This document shows, piece by piece, positions 36,805-46,007 of a stretch of 46,116 nucleotides of DNA. The position numbers were made by a program, and so were the translations under genes. The notes under the pieces are model-generated. The model made no database searches. It was not told where the DNA came from and saw only the letters and a program-made list of their open reading frames with translations. The stretch lies in the NCBI GenBank assembly GCA_030611805.1, contig JAUWPB010000005.1, positions 1 to 46,116 on the forward strand, read 5' to 3'. This DNA is from Nanobdellota archaeon (GTDB lineage Archaea > Nanobdellota > Nanobdellia > Pacearchaeales > GW2011-AR1). Each line of letters begins with the position of its first letter. Positions within the stretch are counted from its first letter, which is position 1.

Positions 36805-37302
36805 ATGAAATTTCAAGAAGAATTAAAAAAGCAAATGAAGAAAAATAGTGGATATTTAATTCAGTTGGATATTTCTCTTTATAAGAAAGTTATTAATTTA
36901 ATGATTAAACCTTTCAAAAACAAAAGGATTGATAAAATTGTTTCTCCTGAGATGAAAGGAATGTTTTATGGTCCAACAATTGCATACAAAATGAATTTGC
37001 CTTTTGTTCCTATCTTAAAAAAAGGAAGAGTCCCTAAAATATTTGTTGTGAGAAAGTCTTTTAAGGATTATACAAAAAAGAAAAAAACATTGGATTTGGG
37101 TAAAGAAACTATAAAAAAAAGAGATAAAGTTTTAATTGTTGATGATGTTTTTGAAAGCGGAGAATCTGGAAGAGTGATAATAAAGATGATAGAAAGATTG
37201 GGCGGGAAGGTTGTTGGGATTTCAATTGTGTATAATAAATTAAATAAAAAAGAGGAAGATTTTTTTAAGAGTTATAACTTAAATTATCTTGTTAGGTTAT
37301 GA
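36805..37302 (+). CDS. phosphoribosyltransferase (APRT-like)
   Basis: KVLIVDDVFESGESGRVIIKMIERLGGKVVG PRPP loop. Confidence 0.8.
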   Translation: MKFQEELKKQMKKNSGYLIQLDISLYKKVINLMIKPFKNKRIDKIVSPEMKGMFYGPTIAYKMNLPFVPILKKGRVPKIFVVRKSFKDYTKKKKTLDLGKETIKKRDKVLIVDDVFESGESGRVIIKMIERLGGKVVGISIVYNKLNKKEEDFFKSYNLNYLVRL

Positions 37303-37437
37303 AATCACTAACTAAAAAAACCCTCTTATATTCTCTGAAAAGCAAAAAGTTTAAATATATCAAAGCATTAACTAAATTATCAAGTCCCCAGTATGACCTT
37401 GCTTGTCTTGGGAATGCTGGGATTTTACTTTTCTATT

Positions 37438-38100
37438 ATGTCTAAAAAAATTGCAATTGTTTTTATTGATGGAAATAATTTTTACCACAATGCAAAAAAT
37501 GTTATTAATCCATCCTTAATTGATTTTACTAAACTTTCGAAATTTATCTGCACTCATTTTAATTTGGATATAAAAGAAATTAGGTATTATAATTCTATTC
37601 CAGATATAAGCGATAATCGATTGACATATCATAAGCACATGGAATTTTTGAGTGATTTGAAAAAACAGAACATTAAAGTTTTCTCAAGAAAATTGCAAAA
37701 AACTTCGACAAAAGAAGCATTAAAGGAAAGGAAAGAGGTTATTGATTCTTTGGATTTTTGCGAAATATGCAAGCCACTATCCGAAAATATTTGTTCTGAA
37801 TGCATTGGGAAAATAAAGAAAAGAGAAAAGGGAATAGATGTTTTAATTGCAGTTGATATAATAAGAAAATCTATAATTGAAAATAAATGTGATGTTTGTA
37901 TTTTAATTTCAGGAGATGCTGATTTTATTCCTGCTATGCAAACAATAAAGAATTTTAAGAAAGAAGTTATAACTGTTTCTGTTTTTCCAGGTTATTCAAG
38001 GCAATTACGAGAAGGCAAATTTAGATATTTTTATTTGAAAAAAGAAGATTTAATAACCCATTGTTTTAAAGATTATAAAGAGGTTAAAAGGAAAAGATGA
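37438..38100 (+). CDS. NYN-domain (LabA/DUF88-like) putative RNase with zinc-binding insert
   Basis: AIVFIDGNNFYHNAK, CEIC..CSEC, CDVCILISGDADFIPAMQ; MSKK start preferred over 37393. Confidence 0.8.
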   Translation: MSKKIAIVFIDGNNFYHNAKNVINPSLIDFTKLSKFICTHFNLDIKEIRYYNSIPDISDNRLTYHKHMEFLSDLKKQNIKVFSRKLQKTSTKEALKERKEVIDSLDFCEICKPLSENICSECIGKIKKREKGIDVLIAVDIIRKSIIENKCDVCILISGDADFIPAMQTIKNFKKEVITVSVFPGYSRQLREGKFRYFYLKKEDLITHCFKDYKEVKRKR

Positions 38101-39311
38101 AAAATCTAAATAAAAAAACCCGTGCTTATGCATTGAAAAACGCTTTGGTATATAAAGGAAAAGCCAATCAAGGTTCGGTCATTTCCTCTTTATTCCATGA
38201 AGGATTAAAAAAAGCAGATATGAAAAAATATGGAAAAAAGATTTCTGAGATAATTAAAGAAGTAAATTCTTTAAGTTTGGAAGAGCAGAAAAAAGAATTT
38301 GAAAAAATAGAAAACATTACAAGTAAAAGAAAAATAAGGGAAGGTTTGCCTGAATTGCCGAATGTGAAAAAGTCTGGAATTATCACAAGGATTGCACCAT
38401 CTCCCTCCGGTCCCTTGCATGTTGGCCATGCATTAACTGCATCACTTTCAATATTATATGTAAAGAAATATGGGGGGAAATTTTATGTTAGGATTGAAGA
38501 TACCAACCCAGAGAACATCTGCCCAGAAGCTTATAAAATGATTAAAGAAGAGGCAAACTGGTTGTCTGAAGGAATCTCAAAAATACAAATTCAATCTGAC
38601 CATATGAAAACTTATTACAAGTATGTTAAAAAATTATTATCTTTGAATGCAGTTTATGTTTGTATATGCTCTGCTGAAAAATTTAAGAAATTTGCTGAGA
38701 GTAAAAAAGAATGTCCTTGTAGAAACAATAGCAAAAAAGAAAATTTAATCCAATGGAAAAAGATGTTAGATAAAAATGGATTTAAAGAAGGTGAAGCAGT
38801 TTTAAGATTTAAGTCATCAGGAGGAATGAAACACAAAAATCCTGCTATGAGGGATTTTCCTTTAGCAAGAATTAATTTAACAAAACACCCTCGGCAAGGG
38901 AACAAATACAGAGTTTGGCCTTTGATGAATTTAGCTGTAACTGTTGATGATATAGAGACAGGAATGACTCATATTATTCGTGCAAAAGACCATAGAGATA
39001 ATGCACAACGACAAAGGATGATATACAAAGTTTTGGGGGTTGAAAAAAAGCATCCTTGGATGGCTTTTCTTGGTAAATGGAAATTTACTGATTTAGAAAT
39101 ATCTTGCTCAAAAACAAAAGCTCGGATAGAGAAAGGAGAGTTTACTGGGTGGGATGACCCCCGGCTACCATTTCTTGCTTCGCTAAAGAAAAAATATTCT
39201 CCTCGTGCTTTTTGGAAATTTGCAGAAAATAGGGGTTTCTCTGAAGTGGATAGAACATTAGATAAAAAAGAATTTTTTCAATTGTTAAATACCATCAATA
39301 AAAACATTTAA
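38097..39311 (+). CDS. gltX: glutamyl-tRNA synthetase, archaeal type, lacking the C-terminal anticodon-binding domain
   Basis: RIAPSPSGPLHVGHALTASL, VRIEDTNP, ISCSKTKARIEKGEFTGWDDPRLPFL; ends at 404 aa. Confidence 0.85.
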   Translation: MKNLNKKTRAYALKNALVYKGKANQGSVISSLFHEGLKKADMKKYGKKISEIIKEVNSLSLEEQKKEFEKIENITSKRKIREGLPELPNVKKSGIITRIAPSPSGPLHVGHALTASLSILYVKKYGGKFYVRIEDTNPENICPEAYKMIKEEANWLSEGISKIQIQSDHMKTYYKYVKKLLSLNAVYVCICSAEKFKKFAESKKECPCRNNSKKENLIQWKKMLDKNGFKEGEAVLRFKSSGGMKHKNPAMRDFPLARINLTKHPRQGNKYRVWPLMNLAVTVDDIETGMTHIIRAKDHRDNAQRQRMIYKVLGVEKKHPWMAFLGKWKFTDLEISCSKTKARIEKGEFTGWDDPRLPFLASLKKKYSPRAFWKFAENRGFSEVDRTLDKKEFFQLLNTINKNI

Positions 39312-39376
39312 ATATATAATTTTCTTAGTTAAGTTAATCTAAGTAAATAAAAGAAACAAATGAAAGGAGGTATGAT

Positions 39377-39640
39377 ATGATAAATAATAAAAAAGGTATT
39401 TCAGCTATTATAACAATGCTGATTATTATTGCTTTGGTTTTGGTTGCAGTAGGAGTAGTGTGGTATGTTGTTCAAAATGTTTTGGAACAAGGACAAATAG
39501 AAACAGAGCAAGCAGCTAGTGATTTATTTGGTGACTGTCCGGCTGCAGATATAACAGATGAAACTGATTCAGGAACGGTTTGCGGTGCAAGTGAAGAAGT
39601 GAGAATTGTTGGCGGCGAATATTGTTGTGTTGCCTTATAA
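39377..39640 (+). CDS. type IV pilin-like secreted protein
   Basis: NNKKGISAIITMLIIIALVLVAVGVVWYVVQNV class III signal; SD AGGAGG upstream. Confidence 0.75.
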   Translation: MINNKKGISAIITMLIIIALVLVAVGVVWYVVQNVLEQGQIETEQAASDLFGDCPAADITDETDSGTVCGASEEVRIVGGEYCCVAL

Positions 39641-39651
39641 GATTTTAATTT

Positions 39652-40833
39652 TTAATTTTTAATTTTTTTAATTTTATAAACTTCGTCATTTTTCTTTACT
39701 TTGGGAAGTTTTATCCCAATTTCATCTCTTTTTTTCCCTTTCTGGACAGACGTCTTTTTTATTTCAATATGTTTTATTTTTGAACTTTTTAATCCGGTTG
39801 TTTTTCCGATTATAACAATCTCGTCCCCAACATTTAATTCTGAAACTAATTTAATTGTGGCAACCTTTATTTTTGGAAAATAATGGGTCACTTTTCCAAC
39901 AAAATGTTTTTTTTCTGTCGCTGAACTGTGCTCTATCTTTGAAAAATCGTCTGAAGTGGGCAATCCTAAATAAAATCCGGAAGAAAACCCCTTATTGTAA
40001 ACTTTTTTTAATTCTTTTATTCCATTTTGAATTTCTTTTTCAGTCAATTTTTTATCTAAAGCTTTTTTGTAAATTCTTATGACCTTATCAACATATCTTG
40101 CGTCCCTGTTTCTTCCTTCTATTTTAAAGCCTTTTATTCCTGATTTTTTCATTTCTTCAATAAATGGCAGGGTGCATAAGTCTTTTGCCGATAAAACTTT
40201 ATTATTTTGAACTTTTAGTTCATACCCCTCCTGCTCGTCTTTTACAATATAACTTCTCCTGCATGGTTGTATACATGTTCCTCTGTTGGCAGATTTATTA
40301 AAAAGAAATTGAGAAATAAAACATCTTCCTGAAATAGAGATGCACATGGCCCCGTGGGCAAAACATTCTACATCAATTACTTTTGAAATTTCTTTAATTT
40401 GTTTTAAATTTAACTCTCTCGCCAGAACAATTCTCTTTGCTCCAAGTTTTTTATAAAATTTTGCTGATTCAATATTTGACACTGACGCCTGAGTCGAAAT
40501 AAAAAAAGGAATTTTATATTTTTTACAGAGATTAATTACCGAGAAATCCCAGCATATAATTGCATCAATTCTGCCTTTTACTTTTTTTATTATTTTTTCA
40601 ACTTTTGTGATTTCATCATCATAAATTATTGTGTTTAGAGTTAAATATTTTTTAATTTTCTTTGGCTTGCAAATTTTTTCAATTTTATCTAAATCTTTAA
40701 TTTTAAAATTCTTTGTAGTTGTTCGCATAGAATATTCTTTCAAACCAAAATAAACTGCATCTGCTCCTGCGTTCACTGCTGCAACAAGCATTGGAAAATT
40801 CCCTACAGGTGCAAGAAGTTCATATTTTACCAT
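39652..40833 (-). CDS. U32 family peptidase / TrhP-RlhA-like tRNA or rRNA hydroxylation protein
   Basis: ELLAPVGNFPMLVAAVNAGADAVYFGL, HGAMCISISGRCFISQFL...NRGTCIQPCRRSY. Confidence 0.88.
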   Translation of the reverse strand: MVKYELLAPVGNFPMLVAAVNAGADAVYFGLKEYSMRTTTKNFKIKDLDKIEKICKPKKIKKYLTLNTIIYDDEITKVEKIIKKVKGRIDAIICWDFSVINLCKKYKIPFFISTQASVSNIESAKFYKKLGAKRIVLARELNLKQIKEISKVIDVECFAHGAMCISISGRCFISQFLFNKSANRGTCIQPCRRSYIVKDEQEGYELKVQNNKVLSAKDLCTLPFIEEMKKSGIKGFKIEGRNRDARYVDKVIRIYKKALDKKLTEKEIQNGIKELKKVYNKGFSSGFYLGLPTSDDFSKIEHSSATEKKHFVGKVTHYFPKIKVATIKLVSELNVGDEIVIIGKTTGLKSSKIKHIEIKKTSVQKGKKRDEIGIKLPKVKKNDEVYKIKKIKN

Positions 40834-40834
40834 A

Positions 40835-41644
40835 TTATAAATTATCTAAAGGAGATTTAATGTTTGCTATATCCGAATTTGCCACATGAGTATATATTTG
40901 TGTTGTTCTTAAATTTTTATGACCAAGCAACTTTTGAATATAGCGAATATCTGTTCCAGCCTCCAATAAATGCGTCGCAAAACTATGTCTCAAGGTATGC
41001 GGTTTTATTTTTCTCCTAATTGCACCCAAAGAGTTTTTTGAAATAATTTCTTCAATCGTTCTTTTAGAATATTTCTTTTTTCTATTTGGCTCGAAAAAAT
41101 ATTTAGAAGGATTATTTGCCAATAAATGTTTTAGAATACTTTTTCTTAATAATTTAGGAAGCAGGGTAATTCTATCTTTTGCTCCCTTGCCCTGCCTAAT
41201 AATTAAAACATTTCTTTCAATATCTAAATCTTTTGGCTGAAGATTAACAACCTCAGAAACTCTCAATCCCCCAGAATAGAGCAACTGAATAATTAATTTA
41301 TGGATAGGATTCTTGGTAAATTCAATTATACTTTTTATTTCTTTTTTATTTAAAACATCGGGCAATTTTGATTCTTTTTTATAAAAAGGCAAATTAAATT
41401 CAGAAGATTTACCAAGAATTTTAAAAAGAATTTTTAAAGCAGATGATTGTTGCTTAATTAAACTTGTGCTTTTTTTATTGTTAATTGATTTAAGAATATA
41501 GCGCTTAACCTCTTCAATTGTGACTTTTTCCGAAAAATTAAAAAAATCCTTAACTATATTATTATAAGATTTAATAGTTTCTCGAGAATAGTTTCTTAGT
41601 TTAAGCTCATCATTATATATATTTTTAATCTCAATTGTATCCAT
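40835..41644 (-). CDS. xerA: tyrosine recombinase, XerA-like
   Basis: LLYSGGLRVSEVVNLQ, GKGAKDR, HTLRHSFATHLLEAGTDIRYIQKLLGHKNLRTTQIYTHV. Confidence 0.88.
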   Translation of the reverse strand: MDTIEIKNIYNDELKLRNYSRETIKSYNNIVKDFFNFSEKVTIEEVKRYILKSINNKKSTSLIKQQSSALKILFKILGKSSEFNLPFYKKESKLPDVLNKKEIKSIIEFTKNPIHKLIIQLLYSGGLRVSEVVNLQPKDLDIERNVLIIRQGKGAKDRITLLPKLLRKSILKHLLANNPSKYFFEPNRKKKYSKRTIEEIISKNSLGAIRRKIKPHTLRHSFATHLLEAGTDIRYIQKLLGHKNLRTTQIYTHVANSDIANIKSPLDNL

Positions 41645-41811
41645 ATTATTATAAGTCTAAGGAACAAATTATTTATATATCTTTCTAAAAACTGAGATTA
41701 AAAGTTGTTATACGCAATTCAAAAAATATTTTTCTAGATAATTAGGAATTTTGATAGGCTTTAGAAAAGTTAATAAACTTCAATATATAACCAAATATAA
41801 CCAATATTATT

Positions 41812-42201
41812 ATGAAAACAATATTAGTAGACGCAATCAATGCCTTTGTTCTGAAAGACGAAGGAATCTTTAATGAAATGTATAAAATGCTTGAACAGTA
41901 TCCAAATAGAAAAATCATTCTCACAGGTGCCAATGATGAACAAATGGAAAAATTTGGATTAAACAATATGCCTTATGAAATTTTTACATTAAAGCATAAT
42001 CCAGAAAAAACTGATCCAAAGTATTTCCAAATAATGCTCAAGCATTTTAATTTGAGCGCTGATGATGTAGTGTATTTTGAACATAATGAGGATGCTGTAA
42101 AAAGCGCTCAATCGGTTGGAATACATACATTTCATTACGATAAAGATACCAAAGACATTGAAGCGTTAAAGAAGTTTATAGATGAAAGCCTATCAAAATA
42201 A
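41812..42201 (+). CDS. HAD-like hydrolase
   Basis: ILVDAINAFV, KIILTGANDEQ, DDVVYFEHNEDAVKSAQSVGIHTFHYD; the usual first Asp is partly altered. Confidence 0.65.
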   Translation: MKTILVDAINAFVLKDEGIFNEMYKMLEQYPNRKIILTGANDEQMEKFGLNNMPYEIFTLKHNPEKTDPKYFQIMLKHFNLSADDVVYFEHNEDAVKSAQSVGIHTFHYDKDTKDIEALKKFIDESLSK

Positions 42202-42225
42202 ATATAGAAACGAAAAATATTTTTT

Positions 42226-42258
42226 GAACTTCTCCGCTTCGCTCCGACCACGCTGCGC
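42226..42258 (-). repeat. GC-rich dispersed intergenic repeat, copy B (opposite orientation to copy A)
   Basis: Reverse complement GCGCAGCGTGGTCGGAGCGAAGCGGAGAAGTTC. Confidence 0.6.
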
Positions 42259-42306
42259 TTTCCTCGTTTTAGTCAGAACTTTTCATAATCTAAATATTAT
42301 GTAAAA

Positions 42307-43491
42307 TTAAAAAACATTTTTTATCTTAGAGGAAATTAAAATCATTATAAACATAAATGAGCCATATAATAAAAATAAATAATTAAAAGGAAGGAAAAGA
42401 AGTATGAGTGCTCCAAATAATCTTCCCACAAAACTATTAAAATCTATAGTTGTATTATAAGGGCCATAAAATCTGTTTTCTTCAGATTTTTTCTTCAGTG
42501 TTTTAAAAAAATGTGTTTCTGTTGTTGGTTCAAGTAGTGCCATTCCAAAACTTGCAAGGACTAATAATGCAAGAACCATGTAAATGTTGTATACAAAAAA
42601 ACATAAAAAAGATATTATTGCTGCAAAAGCATATCCTGCCTGAAATATCTTTTTGTATCCATACTTTGAAGTTAATTTAGAAAAATGATATTCTGTTAAA
42701 ATTAAAGGAATTGCAATGGCGAATAAAAAATAACCTACCCATAATTCATTTAGTCCGCTTCTCATAATATGGAGGGGGACAAATAAATAGATAAGGCTCC
42801 ACCAAAGATTTACCCCTCCTCCGATAAAATATGATAAACTTCTTTGTTTGTTTTTGAAAAAATCTTTAAAATTTTTAATTAAATCTTTATGAGTTTTTCT
42901 GTTAATGTTAATGTCCTTGATGTTTGCAAACATAAATACTAAAAATCCGAGAAAAATAAAAATTGCTGAAAGAATAAAAACAAGATTAAGCCCATATTTG
43001 TTGGCAATAATTCCTGCAATTAAAGGTCCAATAACCCACGCACAATTTAAAATGGTGTAAAGGACGCCTTCATTTCTTGAAAGACAGGAATCTTTTGATT
43101 TATCTCTTACAATTATCCCAAAACTCGTTGTTCTAAAGGTTTGCATTAAAGTAATTAAAAAAGCTAATACAACAAAAAAATAAAATTTAGTATTTAATGC
43201 AAATAGTATATATGCGACTGCCATTAAAATTAAGGAGTAAGAATAAATTTTTGATTTGCTGTGTTTTTCTATTAATGGGATAAATAAAAAATAAGATATG
43301 AAAGAAATAAGTGTTAATGCAGAGGCAATAAAACCTACAAATGATTCGTTGTGAACAAAACTATCAATATACAATGCCCAGATAGTCTGAACTGAAGATA
43401 AGGAAATTGCCACTAAAAATCCTACTATAGAAATTTTTGCGATTCCTGTTAAAACCGGGGCACCATCTCTTTTTGTAATAAGGATGCTCAT
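42307..43491 (-). CDS. MFS transporter
   Basis: About 12 TM segments, 394 aa, MFS-like loop LIEKHSKSKIYSYSLILMAVAYILFAL. Confidence 0.8.
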   Translation of the reverse strand: MSILITKRDGAPVLTGIAKISIVGFLVAISLSSVQTIWALYIDSFVHNESFVGFIASALTLISFISYFLFIPLIEKHSKSKIYSYSLILMAVAYILFALNTKFYFFVVLAFLITLMQTFRTTSFGIIVRDKSKDSCLSRNEGVLYTILNCAWVIGPLIAGIIANKYGLNLVFILSAIFIFLGFLVFMFANIKDININRKTHKDLIKNFKDFFKNKQRSLSYFIGGGVNLWWSLIYLFVPLHIMRSGLNELWVGYFLFAIAIPLILTEYHFSKLTSKYGYKKIFQAGYAFAAIISFLCFFVYNIYMVLALLVLASFGMALLEPTTETHFFKTLKKKSEENRFYGPYNTTIDFNSFVGRLFGALILLFLPFNYLFLLYGSFMFIMILISSKIKNVF

Positions 43492-43638
43492 AATATATTT
43501 AAATTCCCAATATTTATAAACCCTTTTTATTTTGAAAAATTATGACTGCTAAAATTGGGAGTTGTTCCCATCATCGATAAGAGAGATTTCTTTAGCTGTG
43601 CGAATATTTTTATACCCTGTTCAATTAAAAGTAAATAT

Positions 43639-43710
43639 GATGGATGTAGTTTAATGGTAGAACGTGTGGTTGTGGTCCGCAAAACGAGGGTTCAATTCCC
43701 TCCTTCCATC
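43639..43710 (+). tRNA. tRNA-His (GUG) with genome-encoded G-1:C73
   Basis: G-1 ATGGATG / CTTCCAT C73 acceptor (one T6-T67 mismatch), anticodon stem TGTGG/CCGCA with loop TTGTGGT, T arm GAGGGTTCAATTCCCTC. Confidence 0.9.
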
Positions 43711-43727
43711 CTTTTGAAAAAGAGAAA

Positions 43728-44291
43728 ATGAAAAAAAATTATTTATTTGGATATGGGAGTTTAATTTCTGAAGATAGCAGGAGAAGAACAGGTTTAACTG
43801 GGGAAAGTTTTATAGTAAGAGTTAGTGATTACAAAAGATCTTGGAATGTTTTAATTCCTGAAGAAAAGACGGTTGGTCTCGGAGTTGAAAAAAAGTTAGG
43901 GTATTCTTGCAATGGGGTTATATTTGAAATAGATAAAAAAGAATTACCTAAATTTGATGAAAGAGAAACTAATAACTATGAAAGAACTAACATTTCTATA
44001 GAACAAATTGAATTTTTAGAGAACAAGAGTATAAAAGAAGGAGAAATTTGGGTTTATGTTACTAAAAATAAAGGAGAACCAAATGAGAAATTTTCAATTC
44101 AACAATCTTATATAGATGTTGTTTTAACTGGTTGCTTGGAGGTAAATAAAGAATTTGCTTTGGAGTTTATGAGAACTACATATGATTGGAAATTCATAGA
44201 GAATGATAGAGCAAATCCTAAATATGCCCGGGCATTAAATAAATTAAAATTCAAAAATGAAATAGATAAATTAATAGAGAGGATAAAATGA
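43728..44291 (+). CDS. gamma-glutamylcyclotransferase-like protein
   Basis: YLFGYGSLISEDSRRRTG, PKFDERETNNYERTNI. Confidence 0.75.
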   Translation: MKKNYLFGYGSLISEDSRRRTGLTGESFIVRVSDYKRSWNVLIPEEKTVGLGVEKKLGYSCNGVIFEIDKKELPKFDERETNNYERTNISIEQIEFLENKSIKEGEIWVYVTKNKGEPNEKFSIQQSYIDVVLTGCLEVNKEFALEFMRTTYDWKFIENDRANPKYARALNKLKFKNEIDKLIERIK

Positions 44292-44722
44292 ACATATTAT
44301 TTATATGCAAACACAATGTATTCAGGAGTAAAGTAGCTGAAGCTTATTTTAAGAAGATAAATAAAAATAAAGAAGTTAAAGCAGAGAGTGCAGGACTTAT
44401 AAAAGCAGATATTTTTAGTGAGATTGAGAAGAAATTAATTATTCTTCAAAGAAAGACCGCGAAAGAATTTGGAATAGATATTGAGGATGGTTCTAAATCT
44501 TTAAGTATAAAATTGTTAAAGAAACAAGATATAATAATTATCGTAGCAGATGATGTTCCAGAATATGTATTTAATAATAAATTTTATTTAAAACCCAACT
44601 TAAAAATAATTGTATGGAAAATTCCTGATGTAAAAGGAGAAGAAAGTGATGAAGCATTAATTAAGGAAGATATACTTAAAATTATGAAAAATATTGACAA
44701 GTTTGTTGGAGATTTAAAATGA
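44288..44722 (+). CDS. low-molecular-weight protein tyrosine phosphatase family protein
   Basis: ILFICKHNVFRSKVAEAYFKK (CX5RS loop), AESAGL. Confidence 0.8.
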   Translation: MNILFICKHNVFRSKVAEAYFKKINKNKEVKAESAGLIKADIFSEIEKKLIILQRKTAKEFGIDIEDGSKSLSIKLLKKQDIIIIVADDVPEYVFNNKFYLKPNLKIIVWKIPDVKGEESDEALIKEDILKIMKNIDKFVGDLK

Positions 44723-45858
44723 AAACAGAAACAATAAAAGGATTTAAAGATTTTATAGGGAAAGATGCTGAGAAATTTTCAGTGATTAATGAGATTATTC
44801 GGAGAACTTTTGAGCAGTATAATTTTGAACAGGCTCGGACGCCGATAATTGAGTCTGAGGAATTTGTTAGGGGCGAAAACCCAAGTGACGAGGCTGTTTC
44901 TGATATCTTTAAATTAACAGATAAGGGTAAAAGAAAACTTGCGTTGAGGTATGAGTTTACTTTTCAATTGAAAAGAATTGCAAAAAACAAAAAACTTCCT
45001 TATAAGAGATGTCAGATTGGACCTGTTTTTCGGGACGAGCCTGCGACAGGGAATCGGCTAAGACAGTTTACCCAATGTGATATTGATGTTATTGGTTCAA
45101 ATGCAAAAAGCGAGGCAGAAATTTTGGCTGTAATAAAAAATATTTTAGACAAGTTGAAAATTAAATCAATTATTTATGTGAATAATAGGAAATTGTTAAA
45201 TGAGATTTTGGAAGATCAGGAAGTTAATACAATTAAAAAAGAGGAGATAATTAGAGAGATAGATAAATTAGATAAATTGTCTGAGAAAGAAGTTAGAATA
45301 AACCTAAAGAAGTTTAGCGCTGAAAAAGTTTTAAATGTTTTTAAGAAACCTGAGAAATTTTTTGAAAAGTATAAATCTTATTCAGAGATTAGAGAGTTGA
45401 AAAATGCGTGTGCAATGTATGGATTAAAGGTTGTGTTTTCTCCTTTTTTAGCAAGGGGGCTTTCTTATTACAATGGCAGTGTTTTTGAAATTAAAGGGGA
45501 AGGGATGAAAGAAACTATTTGCGGAGGCGGTTCTTATATGATTAACAAAACTCCGGCAACAGGAATTTCATTGTGTATTGAGAGATTGATGAAAATTACA
45601 AATATGATTATTGACATTGACAAAACTTTGATTGTTTCTCTTGGAAAAGATAAGGAATCAATTAAGCTTGCAGAAAAACTTAGAAGACAGGGGGAAAATG
45701 TTTCTGTGTTTTTTGGAAAGCCGTCAAAGGCGTTGGAGTATGCAAATTCTTATGGAAGTAAAAAAGTTATTTTTGTTGGCGCGCGAGAAGTTAAGAAAAA
45801 AAGGTTTATTGTTAAAGATATGCAAACAGGGAAGGAAAAAATAATTTTGAGAATATAA
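44719..45858 (+). CDS. hisS: histidyl-tRNA synthetase
   Basis: KGFKDFIGKDAEKFSVINEIIRRTFEQYNFEQARTPIIES, LRYEFTFQLKRIA, FRDEPATGNRLRQFTQCDIDVIG, GLSYYNGSVFEI. Confidence 0.93.
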   Translation: MKTETIKGFKDFIGKDAEKFSVINEIIRRTFEQYNFEQARTPIIESEEFVRGENPSDEAVSDIFKLTDKGKRKLALRYEFTFQLKRIAKNKKLPYKRCQIGPVFRDEPATGNRLRQFTQCDIDVIGSNAKSEAEILAVIKNILDKLKIKSIIYVNNRKLLNEILEDQEVNTIKKEEIIREIDKLDKLSEKEVRINLKKFSAEKVLNVFKKPEKFFEKYKSYSEIRELKNACAMYGLKVVFSPFLARGLSYYNGSVFEIKGEGMKETICGGGSYMINKTPATGISLCIERLMKITNMIIDIDKTLIVSLGKDKESIKLAEKLRRQGENVSVFFGKPSKALEYANSYGSKKVIFVGAREVKKKRFIVKDMQTGKEKIILRI

Positions 45859-45889
45859 AAATTTATAAATGAATTTTCTATAAAAAAGC

Positions 45890-45997
45890 ATGGCAATTTT
45901 AAACAGATATAAAAATAAAATTCAAAAATTAGATGAAAAACAGATTCAAAGAAGATATAAAGGAGCTCACAAAAGAGGCTTTGGTGAATTCCTATAA
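45890..45997 (+). CDS. 35-aa basic small ORF ending inside a perfect hairpin
   Basis: MAILNRYKNKIQKLDEKQIQRRYKGAHKRGFGEFL*. Confidence 0.4.
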   Translation: MAILNRYKNKIQKLDEKQIQRRYKGAHKRGFGEFL

Positions 45998-46007
45998 TCA
46001 CCAAAGC
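45978..46007 (+). terminator. 10-bp perfect inverted repeat GCTTTGGTGA-N10-TCACCAAAGC
   Basis: Read directly; 10-nt loop ATTCCTATAA contains the stop codon of the small ORF. Confidence 0.45.

Noticed and set aside
37393-37437. N-terminal extension MTLLVLGMLGFYFSI of the NYN protein
   Set aside because: It coincides with the leader hairpin and T-rich run; the NYN domain begins cleanly at MSKKIAIVFIDG.
20401-41724. Classical integron attC interpretation of the GTTRTTAT repeats
   Set aside because: The sites do not match the GTTRRRY core and lack attC-type long palindromes; the recombinase looks like XerA without an IntI-specific insert.
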